This document shows, in pieces, positions 55,535 through 64,000 of a stretch of 64,000 bases of DNA (position 1 is its first letter; the number at the start of each line of letters is the position of its first letter). Location: contig NZ_JAUORV010000019.1 of the NCBI RefSeq assembly GCF_030548205.1, positions 1 to 64,000 on the forward strand. Reading direction: 5' to 3'. This DNA is from Aliiglaciecola sp. 3_MG-2023. Its GTDB lineage: Bacteria; Pseudomonadota; Gammaproteobacteria; Enterobacterales; Alteromonadaceae. Position numbers and translations under genes: made by a program. Under the pieces are notes generated by a model. That model worked only from the letters and a program-made list of their open reading frames with translations, searched no databases and was not told the DNA's origin.

Positions 55535-58324
55535 TTAAAAGTTACCTCTAACGGCGAAAACAACGGTGCGACTTCTAGTGACATAATCGCGAAAGTTAGA
55601 CTCATCTACAATGTAATTTCTGGCGTCTTCTTCTGTTGCATTAATAACATTCAGAATTAACTCTACATTCTCATTTAGGTTATATGACAAATTAATATCT
55701 ATCTGGCCGGTTGCTTCACTAAAAGCAGGCTGATTCGCTCGGTCGAAGCCACCTCCTAGTGCCTGGAAGAACTCATCGCGATAAACATAGGCTAATCTTG
55801 CGCCAAAGGTATCAGTTTCGTAATATACAGTTGTATTAAAGTTGTTTTCGGATGAACCAGGGAAACCGTAGCTCAACAACGGATTGTTTTCAGGGTTGTC
55901 AAAACTTGAATCAACGAAGGTATAGTTAGCTTGAATACCAAAAAACTCAGTAATTGGCATATTGGTCCCTAGCTCAATACCTTGTACTTTACCACTAGAA
56001 ACATTGACTGGTTGTGTCACATCAAATAGCTGATCACCAAAACCATCAAGTTGCACGTCTGAACGTGCTTCACGTAGCACAAAATTCGATACATCTTTGT
56101 AGAAAACACTGGCGTAAATTGCACCGTCGTTTTGCGTATAGTATTCAAGCGTTGTATCGAATGACCATGCTGTGTACGGCTTCAAATTAGGATTACCAAT
56201 TTCGGCGGTGGGATTGATTGTTGGATCGTAACCAGATGCAGTTGGATCGACAAAATCGACTGTTCCATTAGACTTCAAATCAGTATATTCAGGTTGAGAC
56301 ATAGATTTAGAGACACCAAAACGCACTTGCATATCATCACTCAACTCTACCATTAAGTTAGCACTAGGTAGGTATTCCCAACCATCGTTACTCACTGTTG
56401 AAGGCACATACTCAGCACTAATCTGGCCTGCAACTGGGTGAACTACTCTAACGTTTTGGAAACCATATACATCGCGATCTGTTTCTATTGCTCGCAAACC
56501 TAAGTTGCCGGTAAAGGGCAACTCCATGGAACCAAATTCGCCGTTGAAATCAAGCTGAACATAAAATGCTAGCGTATCTTCTTCAACCACAAAAGAACTG
56601 GCTCTATCCAATGGCATCGCGCCATCAACTACATCATACAAGGGAGAATCAAAAGAACTTCTATCGGCGCTCAAACCAAAGATATCCGGATAGGCAGCTA
56701 ATTGAGCATCATAATCAGCGAGTAAGAATTGGTTATAGCCGAGATTTTCATCTGGGAAGAGCACTTCGGTTAGCGAACCGTCAAAAGTGGCAGACTCTAA
56801 AGCTTCATCATCAAAAATAAGACCGAAAGCACTGGCTTCACGAATATCAATCTCCGCTGAGGTATATCGCATTCCACCTTTTATCATTAAGTTTTCGTTG
56901 ATATAGTATTTTGCGTCTAACTTGAATGCATGTTTATCAGAGTCACCTTCGCGTTCTCTTACAAACGCGCCGATACTGTCATATGAAGCCGGATCATTAG
57001 CATCTGCACCAAAGGTAAACGAAGGTACATCGCCCGTTCCATCAAAGGTGATTTGACTCTGATCGAGCACAGTGTTGATATTCGACTCGAAAATACCTAG
57101 CCTTAAATCTTGTTTGAAGTCGACAGTAGAATAGGAATAATCAGCCTCGACCGTAAAATCGCTGTATTTCCCCCAAATTAAATTGAAACCAAAAGTAGAG
57201 TTATCAGATAAGTTATCAAACAGTAAATCAAATGGACTCAGGTAAATGCCGCTACCGCCAACAACTTTAGAAGCGTCGATACCTTGTACAAAATTATTCT
57301 CAATATCAATGGCACCGGGACCAAAAACGCCACTGTAATCAAAGAACACATCTAGGGTAGGACGCTGTGAATAAACATCAAAACTGGAGGTATATCCATC
57401 GACAGTGAGTTCTAAATCTTCGTTAATTTTCCACTGTAAACCGGCTGAAATCGACTGACGTTCTTTGCTACCGCGGATAGCATTATAAGAAATTCTGGTA
57501 TGGGAAAGTACGTCTTCACGAATGGTGTCAGCCTGGCCGTCACCAGTAGTATCTAATTGAAGGTCCCTTTCTTGCGCTCTTGTAAACACTTCATCTACCG
57601 AGTAATCTGCATCAGAAATAATTGCTGAAATATAACCAGCAACTGTATCTTCATCATTTTTAAAGCCAAAAATACCCGATAATTTTGGTGCAACCTCACT
57701 CGTTTGACTGTCGTGATATCCAGAAATTGTAGCCGCACCAAAATAATTGCTACCATCTTTGAATGAGCTCAACGCATTTAACGGCTTGAGGGTTTCTAAC
57801 TCAATTGATCCGCCGATACCACCCTCTATAGTCTCTGCAGAAGGAGTTTTACGTACCACTACACCACTTATAATTTCTGAAGGTATTACATCGAGGTTAA
57901 ATTGGCGGATATTTTGTATTCCTTCATCCCCATGGGACAAGGGAGAACGACCGTTTACTGTAGTATTGACAAAAAGAGGCCCCATGCCGCGAATTGAAGC
58001 ACGGTCACCTGAAATTCCATTATTATTGCGTTGAATTTGCACGCCCGGAATACGGTTAATGGCGTCGCCTATATTGTCGTCGGTGAATTTACCAAGATCT
58101 TCTGTAGTAATGGCATCAACAACGCCACTAGCCCCACGTTTTAAATTTTGCGAATTAACGATACTGCCTCGAATTCCACCTCGAACCTCGATCACTTCAA
58201 CATCACCAGCTGATGAAGATGGGTTTGCAAGTTCATCTGTCACTTCAGCTGAATGTGCATTAGCTAAAAGGGTGCTACCAATGACAACGGATAACACAGA
58301 TAACTTAGTTTTCAATTTTTTCAT
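55535..58324 (-). CDS. TonB-dependent outer-membrane receptor
   Basis: 929 residues from the ATG at 58324, chosen because AGGG lies 8 bases before it (an upstream ATG six codons earlier has none). Signal peptide ends near LLANAHSA. Plug domain: GASGVVDAITTEDLGKFTDD, GDAINRIPGVQIQRNNNGIS, RASIRGMGPLFVNTTVNGRS. A long beta-barrel follows, with the usual ending (TRSRTVVFAVRGNF). This is the Alteromonadales/Xanthomonadales type of receptor found in carbohydrate loci. It is the first gene of the minus-strand operon and divergent from a GntR regulator. The ligand is probably a fucose-containing oligosaccharide. Confidence 0.92.
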   Translation of the reverse strand: MKKLKTKLSVLSVVIGSTLLANAHSAEVTDELANPSSSAGDVEVIEVRGGIRGSIVNSQNLKRGASGVVDAITTEDLGKFTDDNIGDAINRIPGVQIQRNNNGISGDRASIRGMGPLFVNTTVNGRSPLSHGDEGIQNIRQFNLDVIPSEIISGVVVRKTPSAETIEGGIGGSIELETLKPLNALSSFKDGSNYFGAATISGYHDSQTSEVAPKLSGIFGFKNDEDTVAGYISAIISDADYSVDEVFTRAQERDLQLDTTGDGQADTIREDVLSHTRISYNAIRGSKERQSISAGLQWKINEDLELTVDGYTSSFDVYSQRPTLDVFFDYSGVFGPGAIDIENNFVQGIDASKVVGGSGIYLSPFDLLFDNLSDNSTFGFNLIWGKYSDFTVEADYSYSTVDFKQDLRLGIFESNINTVLDQSQITFDGTGDVPSFTFGADANDPASYDSIGAFVREREGDSDKHAFKLDAKYYINENLMIKGGMRYTSAEIDIREASAFGLIFDDEALESATFDGSLTEVLFPDENLGYNQFLLADYDAQLAAYPDIFGLSADRSSFDSPLYDVVDGAMPLDRASSFVVEEDTLAFYVQLDFNGEFGSMELPFTGNLGLRAIETDRDVYGFQNVRVVHPVAGQISAEYVPSTVSNDGWEYLPSANLMVELSDDMQVRFGVSKSMSQPEYTDLKSNGTVDFVDPTASGYDPTINPTAEIGNPNLKPYTAWSFDTTLEYYTQNDGAIYASVFYKDVSNFVLREARSDVQLDGFGDQLFDVTQPVNVSSGKVQGIELGTNMPITEFFGIQANYTFVDSSFDNPENNPLLSYGFPGSSENNFNTTVYYETDTFGARLAYVYRDEFFQALGGGFDRANQPAFSEATGQIDINLSYNLNENVELILNVINATEEDARNYIVDESNFRDYVTRSRTVVFAVRGNF

Positions 58325-58639
58325 ACTTGTACCCTGCGACATAATTTGTGTGTGTATTTTTTTGTTAATTTAATGATCAAATGCGCTAGCTGAAAATCAT
58401 ATTACACCCAATTTATGATATTTCAACCATAACAGTTGATATTTTTTAAACTTTATTTAACATAGTTTAACATTGACTTTTGATATCTCATAAAGTTTAC
58501 TTATAAGCAGTTTACGTATTTTAAGTGCCAATTCTACAGGTAATATAGATAACTACCAATTAGAAACTGCATACTTAATCAGGGTTAATAATCAATATTA
58601 TCAACATCTTAACGTTTTCAAGAACACTTAAAGACTGAT
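58325..58639. promoter_or_regulatory. Divergent regulatory region with candidate GntR operators
   Basis: AT-rich 315-base region between the TonB receptor and a GntR gene. ATGATATTTCAA (58415-58426) and TTGATATCTCAT (58480-58491) are variants of one motif, and a half-like TTGATATT occurs at 58436-58443. The same motif, TTGAGATATCAA, is upstream of the beta-helix gene at 62453-62464. Confidence 0.6.
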
Positions 58640-59338
58640 ATGGAAAAAATAATGAGCGGATTCCATGATATTTCAGAAGGCAAGGTAAGCTTAAGTGATG
58701 AAGCTTATTTATCGTTAAAAGAAAGTATCTTAAATGGTGATATTGCTAAAGGGGCGACTTATACACAAAGTGAAATTGTAAAAACACTTGGAATAGCCAT
58801 CAGTCCCCTTCGTGCAGCAATTAACAAATTAGAAACAGAAGGATTAATTAAGGTATTGCCGCGCAGTGGAATTCAAATAATAGACACTGATTTTGCGCTT
58901 ACAAGAAACACTTATCAGTTGCGAGTTATTTTAGAAAGAGAAGGACTAAAATCGTATATAAGATCGGCAACAGATGAAGAAATTAATAACTTTAGACAGA
59001 AACATATTGCATTACGAAACGAAATTAACAGTTGCAGTAGTAACGTACTCGTATGTGAAAAATTAGCTAAGTTGGATTCTGAATTACACAACGCATTCAT
59101 TTTATCTTTAAATAATCAAATCATTACAAAAAACTATTTAGCCAACGAAGATTTGATTCGACTGACTCGGCTAGATCGAGTTGATTTAGCGTCAAATGAA
59201 ATGTTGTTGCGCACTAATGAAGAACACTTAACTCTAATAGACGCGATTGCTGACAGAGACCCAGTGAAAGCATTAGAGAGTTTAGATACCCACTTGGAAA
59301 AATCAATAAAAAGGGCAATGGGGCTTTGGGGCTTCTGA
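58640..59338 (+). CDS. GntR-family regulator, FCD (FadR-like) type
   Basis: 232 residues. N-terminal winged helix (about 18-80: SLKESILNGDIAKGATYTQS, GIAISPLRAAINKLETEGLIKVLPRSGIQI) and an all-helical FCD ligand domain (about 85-225) with the RTNEEHLTLIDAIADRDPVKA metal-binding segment. FCD regulators of sugar-acid pathways respond to the aldonate or keto-deoxy intermediate. It faces the receptor operon and is followed by the dehydratase gene 33 bases later. A second ATG at 58652 is also a possible start. Confidence 0.9.
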   Translation: MEKIMSGFHDISEGKVSLSDEAYLSLKESILNGDIAKGATYTQSEIVKTLGIAISPLRAAINKLETEGLIKVLPRSGIQIIDTDFALTRNTYQLRVILEREGLKSYIRSATDEEINNFRQKHIALRNEINSCSSNVLVCEKLAKLDSELHNAFILSLNNQIITKNYLANEDLIRLTRLDRVDLASNEMLLRTNEEHLTLIDAIADRDPVKALESLDTHLEKSIKRAMGLWGF

Positions 59339-59371
59339 AAGAATTATGCCGGAAACTAATAAGGGAAATAA

Positions 59372-60463
59372 ATGAACTCTAAAATAGAGAATATTCGCAT
59401 TCACTGCTTTGACTATCCTCGCGACAGGGTCATTGGCGATTCACAAATATCATCAAGTAGAGTGTGGATCGGCGCTTTGGAGATTTTCGATGAGGATGGG
59501 TTATCTGGTTTAGGATTTTTTCAATCGCTAACATCACCACTACCAAATGCGCATAATATTAGAGAGTTGTTAAATGCTAATGGCCTGGACGCTATGCTGA
59601 AGCAACCACCAGAAGGGTTAATTCATAAAGTTTATCGACCTCGAGGTGGCAATATCCAAGCCTTACCTTACCATTTAGATCAAGCGCTAGATCAAGCCTT
59701 ATGGGATTTAGTGGCAAAGCGCGCTAATCTTCCTTTGTTTAAGTTACTTGGCGGTACAGAAGATAGAGTAAAAGCCTACGGAAGTGGCGTATGTTTTCAT
59801 TTAACAGAGGATGAAGTGACTGATTTTTATAGCAAAGCAATCAAACATAATTTTAGTGGCTATAAAGTAAAAGTGGGTCATGCTGATCTAAGCCGCGATA
59901 TCAAAAGACTCAAACAAATTGTAGAAATTGTTGGTCCAGACAAACTCATCATGGTGGATTCCAATGAAGCTTGGTCACCTAAAGAAGCAATTTCGAAAAT
60001 AAAAGCCTTTGAACAAGCTGGTGTACCAATATATTGGGTTGAAGATCCTATTCTAAGAACCGACTATGCCGGTTTGAGAGAAATTAAGCACGCATTAGGT
60101 AACACCTATTTAAATGCGGGTGAATATCTAAACCTCGCGGGGAAAAAAGCCCTAGTTGAAAATGACGCTGCCGATGTGATTAATATTCATGGTGATTTCT
60201 CTTCTGCTTTAAAAATAGGTTGGTTGTGCGCTGAGAAAGGCATTCCTATTGCCTTGGGAAATACCCCCATGGAAATGGGTGCACATATCGCTTCCGCTTT
60301 ACCGGAGGTTTTATATACCGAACATTCGATGCTCAATTGGGACTACATAGTAAAAACACCTTATAAAATTACTGATGGCTTTATTGAATTACCCAATATT
60401 AATGGTCACGGATTAATACTGTCTACTGACGCTATTGGCGAGTTAAAACCCAGTATTTCTTAA
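59372..60463 (+). CDS. Enolase-superfamily sugar-acid dehydratase, candidate L-fuconate dehydratase
   Basis: 363 residues, mandelate racemase/MLE fold: capping domain (1-130) and barrel. KxK is Lys165/Lys167 in GYKVKVGH; metal ligands are Asp196 (VDSNEAW), Glu224 (VEDPI) and Glu251 (AGEYL). The second catalytic base is unclear: where mandelate-racemase-type enzymes have a His on the seventh strand, this protein reads IALGNTPMEMG. Characterised L-fuconate dehydratases are longer (about 440). The pathway otherwise lacks a dehydratase, so this role is inferred from context. No standard ribosome binding site is obvious except AAGGGAAAT at 59361. Confidence 0.75.
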   Translation: MNSKIENIRIHCFDYPRDRVIGDSQISSSRVWIGALEIFDEDGLSGLGFFQSLTSPLPNAHNIRELLNANGLDAMLKQPPEGLIHKVYRPRGGNIQALPYHLDQALDQALWDLVAKRANLPLFKLLGGTEDRVKAYGSGVCFHLTEDEVTDFYSKAIKHNFSGYKVKVGHADLSRDIKRLKQIVEIVGPDKLIMVDSNEAWSPKEAISKIKAFEQAGVPIYWVEDPILRTDYAGLREIKHALGNTYLNAGEYLNLAGKKALVENDAADVINIHGDFSSALKIGWLCAEKGIPIALGNTPMEMGAHIASALPEVLYTEHSMLNWDYIVKTPYKITDGFIELPNINGHGLILSTDAIGELKPSIS

Positions 60464-60522
60464 TTTACGATGTAAATGAATTAGCAGAAAGGTATCTAAA
60501 CAAAATTATTAGAGGGCAATGA

Positions 60523-61497
60523 ATGTCTGGAAACACACAAACTAAACAGGTTAATTGGGGAATAGTCAGCGCCGGTCGCATTGCCGAAAAGTTTTGTGAA
60601 GATATGCAATACGTGAAAAATGGTAGGCTAGCTGCGATTGCAGCTAGATCTATACAAAGTGCGGTGAACTTTGCAGAAAAATTTCAAATAGAGAGAGCAT
60701 ATGCTGGATACCAGTGCTTATTTGACGATCCCGAAATAGACGTTATCTATATAGCCACAACCCACAACTTTCATTTTCAACATGCCAAAGCTGCCTTACT
60801 GGCTGGTAAGTCCGTTTTATGTGAAAAGCCCATCACCGTATCAGTTAATGAATGCGTTGAATTACAAACCATTGCCAAACAAAAGAACGTATTTCTTATG
60901 GAGGCATTGTGGACCTATTTTTTGCCTTCTGTGCTTCAAGCAAAACAATGGGCTGAACAAGGTCTAATCGGTAAAATTAAACATATAAAAGCCGATTTTG
61001 GTTATCAGGTACCTTATGACGCAATTGGCAGAATGTATAATCCCGAACTAGCCGGTGGATGCCTTTTCGATATGGGAATTTATCCTCTAGCAATCTCCCA
61101 CTATTTCAATCCAGCTCCTTTATCAGAAATTGCGATTAAGGTGAAAAAAGCCGAAAGTGGAGTGGAAGATGATCTGGTTATATTAGCAAAGGCCGGTGAT
61201 GTAACCTTGTCCCTTGCAACTTCGTTCCAATGTCGATTACAAAATGCAGCGTTAATTATTGGCGAAGATGGATATATAAAAATTCCGGACTTTTGGCGGG
61301 CAAAATCCTGTAGCCTGCACAAAATGGATACTAAAATAGACGAATTCATCGATTCAGAAGCAAACTTAGGGTATTGCCATGAAGCTAATGCGGTAGGCGA
61401 AATGATTTTACAGAATTGCAAAGAACATCCTTTTGTACCTCACTCAACAAGCTTAGCTTTGCAACAACAATTAGAAGCTATTCGTACAATGTTCTAA
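60523..61497 (+). CDS. Gfo/Idh/MocA-family oxidoreductase
   Basis: 324 residues. Rossmann start WGIVSAGRIAEKF, YIATTHNFHFQHAKAALLAG, and the catalytic-lysine motif LCEKPITV near residue 97; C-terminal beta-sheet domain with AGGCLFDMGIYPL. It is closest in style to dihydrodiol dehydrogenase/D-xylose-NADP dehydrogenase-like members. It could act as a second sugar 1-dehydrogenase or modify a product released by the extracellular hydrolase. It lies 59 bases after the dehydratase gene and its stop is one base from the stop of the convergent GntR gene. Confidence 0.87.
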   Translation: MSGNTQTKQVNWGIVSAGRIAEKFCEDMQYVKNGRLAAIAARSIQSAVNFAEKFQIERAYAGYQCLFDDPEIDVIYIATTHNFHFQHAKAALLAGKSVLCEKPITVSVNECVELQTIAKQKNVFLMEALWTYFLPSVLQAKQWAEQGLIGKIKHIKADFGYQVPYDAIGRMYNPELAGGCLFDMGIYPLAISHYFNPAPLSEIAIKVKKAESGVEDDLVILAKAGDVTLSLATSFQCRLQNAALIIGEDGYIKIPDFWRAKSCSLHKMDTKIDEFIDSEANLGYCHEANAVGEMILQNCKEHPFVPHSTSLALQQQLEAIRTMF

Positions 61498-61498
61498 T

Positions 61499-62212
61499 TT
61501 AAAATAATTTCATATGACGATGTAAAGCTTCTTTAAAATGCTTCATTAATGCCGCTGAAGCAGCGTCTTGATCTCTATCAGCACAAGCTTGCAAAATCTG
61601 AATATGTTCGTTTAAAGTGTTTTTAACTAGATTTGAAGTAAAGTGATGTTCTAATTGAATTAGTTTGATGTAGTATTTCAAACGAGTCGCCGTCACTTCA
61701 ACAAATTCATTATTTAAGCTAGATATCATAGTACCGTGGAATTTCTGCTCAATTCCTTCAATTTCATCCAAGAGCCTTGGAGTAATACCCGATTTATCCA
61801 CTTTTTTAATCAGAATTTCATGCTCTTTAATCAGCGAATGAATAATATCTTCGTGTCCATATAACGCGAAATGACGAGCCGCTGCACTTTCAATAATCGA
61901 ACGGAATTGATACGTAGAACGAATAAACTCTAAGTCGGGTTTCCTGAATTGTATTCCAGCTCTGGGGTGTATCGTCAGCATTTTTTCACTTTCTAATACA
62001 CGTAGAGCATCTCTCAATGGTTGGGTGGGAATATCCATTAGTTTGGATATTTCATTTTGTGACATAAATGCACCGGGTGCTAACTTACCTTCAAACACCC
62101 ACTGGAGAATTTTATCGTAAGCAGCTTTATTCAACGAAACACCTTGGCTATTTGATGACTCGCTCTTTGCCATTTTACCTACATTACCTTTCACTTTTTT
62201 CGCCACTTCCAC
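61499..62212 (-). CDS. GntR-family regulator, FCD type (second of the locus)
   Basis: 237 residues (an internal ATG at 62173 would give 224). A basic N-terminal stretch is followed by the winged helix (FEGKLAPGAFMSQNEISKLM, DIPTQPLRDALRVLESEKML) and the FCD domain (YQFRSIIESAAARHFALYG; LNEHIQILQACADRDQDAAS). It resembles the GntR at 58640 in layout but is diverged. It faces the beta-helix gene across 304 bases and probably controls it. Confidence 0.9.
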   Translation of the reverse strand: MEVAKKVKGNVGKMAKSESSNSQGVSLNKAAYDKILQWVFEGKLAPGAFMSQNEISKLMDIPTQPLRDALRVLESEKMLTIHPRAGIQFRKPDLEFIRSTYQFRSIIESAAARHFALYGHEDIIHSLIKEHEILIKKVDKSGITPRLLDEIEGIEQKFHGTMISSLNNEFVEVTATRLKYYIKLIQLEHHFTSNLVKNTLNEHIQILQACADRDQDAASAALMKHFKEALHRHMKLF

Positions 62213-62516
62213 GTAAAACCCTTGGATACAAAAACAATAATCTGGTCATTATATTTTTTAAATTTGATTCATCAATACTACCCAAATTCCAAATAAGGGC
62301 AAGCTTTATGTGGTAAGGAGGTCTTACCTCTCCCCCCCCTCATTTTAAGAACGTTTTTTTGCGATCCATGTCAAATTACAACATTTTGTAAAATATTAAC
62401 GATAATTTATAAATGCATTGTTAACTGATTGTGAATATATTAAATTCTACATTTGAGATATCAACACGCGCTAGTTAATATTTTAATTGGAAGATAAATC
62501 CACTAGGAGAAAACTT
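62213..62516. promoter_or_regulatory. Divergent regulatory region upstream of the beta-helix gene
   Basis: Holds the perfect palindrome TTGATTCATCAA (62264-62275) near the GntR start, GGTAAG-N5-CTTACC (62312-62328) next to a run of eight C (62332-62339), and TTGAGATATCAA (62453-62464) 53 bases before the ATG. The last matches the motif in the receptor/GntR region. AGGAG at 62505 is the ribosome binding site of the next gene. Confidence 0.6.
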
Positions 62517-64000
62517 ATGAGTCAATCAAACACTGATTGTTTTAGAAACTCTTCTGGCTTATTTAAGCAAATGCGCCGCAGCGTATATGCATTAATGTTA
62601 GCCGGAATGTCAGGTTTAGCTACCGGACAAACTTACTATGTGTCAGCGGATGGCGACGATGCTAATCCCGGTAGTTTGACATCTCCATTCAAAACACTAG
62701 AAAAAGCCAGAGATACCGTCAGGCTAGTTAATGATGATATGAACGAGGATATTTACGTTTATATTAAAGGCGGGCATTATCCAGTTGAAACGCCAATCGA
62801 ATTTAATTCAAGCGATTCCGGCAACAATGGATATCGGGTTATTTATGAAGCCTATGATAGTGACAAACCTATTTTTAATGGGGCAACTGAAGTTACTAGT
62901 TGGACTCACCATGTTGGAAATATCTATAAAGCGACGCTAAATCGAGACGAAAAGCTTAGAACCTTGATTGTAAATGGAGAACGCGCTTATATGGCGAGTC
63001 AACGGGTTGGCACAACGGGTAGTTGGGGAACCTATAACATTACTGCTGGCGAAGCCTCTTGGGCTAGAATTAGCGGTTCACATCCAGACGGCGTAACCTA
63101 TAAATTATCCGACATCCCTTCCATAAACAACGTTACCGACGTTGAAATCATGAACCAAACTAAGTGGAATACGAACTTTGTAACGGTTCGTGAAACAGCT
63201 GTGGAAGGAGATGATCGGGTAATGAAATTTTCACAACCCTACGCCGCCATTGCCATGAACCAAAATTGGGGTGGATTTACAACCAGTGGTACGCATACAG
63301 TGATAAATGCGTATGAATTTTTAGATGAGGCGAATGAGTTTTATTTTGATCGCACCACTAATACTCTTTATTACTACACTGAAACCGTCAATATGGATAC
63401 AGCAGAAGTGTGGGCTCCTCATGCGAGTGAACTGCTTAATTTAACCGGCGATTCAAAATTAAACCGTATTGAAAACATCACGTTTAAGGGGCTAACATTT
63501 GCTTACACTGAAGCAAAATTACCCGAAGTAGCCGGCTCTGCCGGTAAAACCACAGTACAGGCTGCCACCTATAAAATGGCTTACAGTGATGGAAATTGGC
63601 ACAACGATAAATATACAGCTTATGATGTTATGCCAGGTGCAATCAATGTAAATCATGCGCAAAACATTAGTTTTGAAGATGGTGAAATTAAACATATCGG
63701 TGGTGAAGGGATTAATTTCACCAATGACGTTGTTGAGTCACAAATTATTGGTAATGCAATAATTGATATAGGCGGTTCAGGTATCAACGTAGCTCATCCA
63801 CAACATGTCTATATTGGAGACGGTGGCACTTATGAAAAGTATGCCCCTTCAGAAGAAGGTGTTGTGCAAAACATCTTGGTTAAGAACAATCTAATATATG
63901 ATGCAACTCGCATTTATTGGGGACATGCCGCCATTACCGCATTCTTTACTGATGGTTTAAACATTGAGCATAATCAAATTCAAAATACCAATTATTCAGG
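62517..64000 (+). CDS. Secreted right-handed beta-helix protein, GH141-like (5' part, runs off the window)
   Basis: Open to the window end (494 codons, no stop). The ATG has AGGAG 7 bases before it. An N-terminal extension is followed by a hydrophobic segment (SVYALMLAGMSGLATG, about 22-37), a signal peptide. The mature start TYYVSADGDDANPGSLTSPF, then FKTLEKARDTVR, YIKGGHYPVETPIEF, YEAYDSDKPIFNGATEV and SWTHHVGNIYKATL follow the pattern of GH141-type parallel beta-helix hydrolases. Later beta-helix rungs are seen (NITFKGLTFAYTEA, INVNHAQNISFEDGEIKHIG, GEGINFTNDVVESQIIGNAI, ILVKNNLIYDATRIYWG). Known GH141 members include alpha-L-fucosidase, matching the downstream fucose pathway. A polysaccharide lyase of similar fold cannot be excluded. 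Confidence 0.8.
   Translation, partial: MSQSNTDCFRNSSGLFKQMRRSVYALMLAGMSGLATGQTYYVSADGDDANPGSLTSPFKTLEKARDTVRLVNDDMNEDIYVYIKGGHYPVETPIEFNSSDSGNNGYRVIYEAYDSDKPIFNGATEVTSWTHHVGNIYKATLNRDEKLRTLIVNGERAYMASQRVGTTGSWGTYNITAGEASWARISGSHPDGVTYKLSDIPSINNVTDVEIMNQTKWNTNFVTVRETAVEGDDRVMKFSQPYAAIAMNQNWGGFTTSGTHTVINAYEFLDEANEFYFDRTTNTLYYYTETVNMDTAEVWAPHASELLNLTGDSKLNRIENITFKGLTFAYTEAKLPEVAGSAGKTTVQAATYKMAYSDGNWHNDKYTAYDVMPGAINVNHAQNISFEDGEIKHIGGEGINFTNDVVESQIIGNAIIDIGGSGINVAHPQHVYIGDGGTYEKYAPSEEGVVQNILVKNNLIYDATRIYWGHAAITAFFTDGLNIEHNQIQNTNYS

Noticed and set aside
62332-62339. Run of eight C upstream of the beta-helix gene as a phase-variation tract
   Set aside because: It lies about 180 bases before the start codon and outside any coding frame or clear promoter spacer, so switching is not supported.
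1-64000. CRISPR array, prophage or integron
   Set aside because: No regularly spaced repeats, no phage structural or integrase genes, and no attC-like repeats were found on reading both strands.

Overview
The window looks like chromosomal DNA of a marine gammaproteobacterium of the Alteromonadales (Paraglaciecola/Glaciecola/Alteromonas-like). The reasons are the moderate-to-low GC, the long Ala/Lys-rich tail of RsxC, the motY-rnt pair, a FimV-type hub protein, the block pdxB-asd-fimV-truA-accD-folC-dedD-cvpA-purF, a PEP-CTERM tail remnant, and a TonB-receptor polysaccharide/sugar locus. The genus is inferred from gene content, not from a search.

Layout. (1) 1-174: two identical tandem tRNA-Asn(GUU) genes, the first lacking its first base at the window edge. 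(2) 326-6985: the complete Rsx/Rnf electron-transport operon rsxABCDGE followed by nth (endonuclease III). (3) 6986-11673: an accessory stretch downstream of nth holding a MerR/SDR pair and a PLP desulfhydrase/ornithine-cyclodeaminase-like pair. It is bracketed by two decayed copies of the nth 3' end (8682-8837 and 11448-11537) and a broken PEP-CTERM gene. (4) 11674-32173: further accessory genes, including a frameshifted exported aspartoacylase-family gene, an NTF2-like protein, two separate pairings of a membrane-anchored AraC regulator with a serine beta-lactamase-like hydrolase, a LysR/YqhD/DJ-1 aldehyde-stress module, two unknown genes, an M28 peptidase, two MFS transporters, and LysR and MDR oxidoreductase genes. 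(5) 32252-47895: mostly conserved housekeeping genes (glpQ, motY, rnt, then the purF-to-pdxB block, mainly on the minus strand). (6) 48275-64000: a sugar-utilisation locus that continues past the window.

How the last locus works. The minus-strand operon encodes, from promoter to end, a TonB-dependent receptor, a sodium:solute symporter fused to a C-terminal CBM9-like domain, an FMN-dependent L-lactate dehydrogenase-like enzyme, an aldo/keto reductase, a lactonase-like amidohydrolase, an SDR and an FAH-family hydrolase. The plus strand adds a GntR regulator, an enolase-superfamily dehydratase and a Gfo/Idh/MocA oxidoreductase. A second, convergent GntR gene follows, and then the start of a secreted right-handed beta-helix protein resembling GH141. 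Together these fit the non-phosphorylating L-fucose route: L-fucose > L-fuconolactone > L-fuconate > 2-keto-3-deoxy-L-fuconate > 2,4-diketo-3-deoxy-L-fuconate > pyruvate + L-lactate > pyruvate. A near-palindrome, TTGAGATATCAA, and close variants occur both upstream of the receptor/GntR pair and upstream of the beta-helix gene. This is a candidate shared operator.

The most unusual points are the nth-tail remnants that bracket the cassettes, with remnant B carrying mostly third-position differences; the transporter/CBM9-like fusion; and the candidate regulon motif of the fucose locus. No rRNA genes, CRISPR array, intact insertion sequence, integrase or prophage genes were seen.
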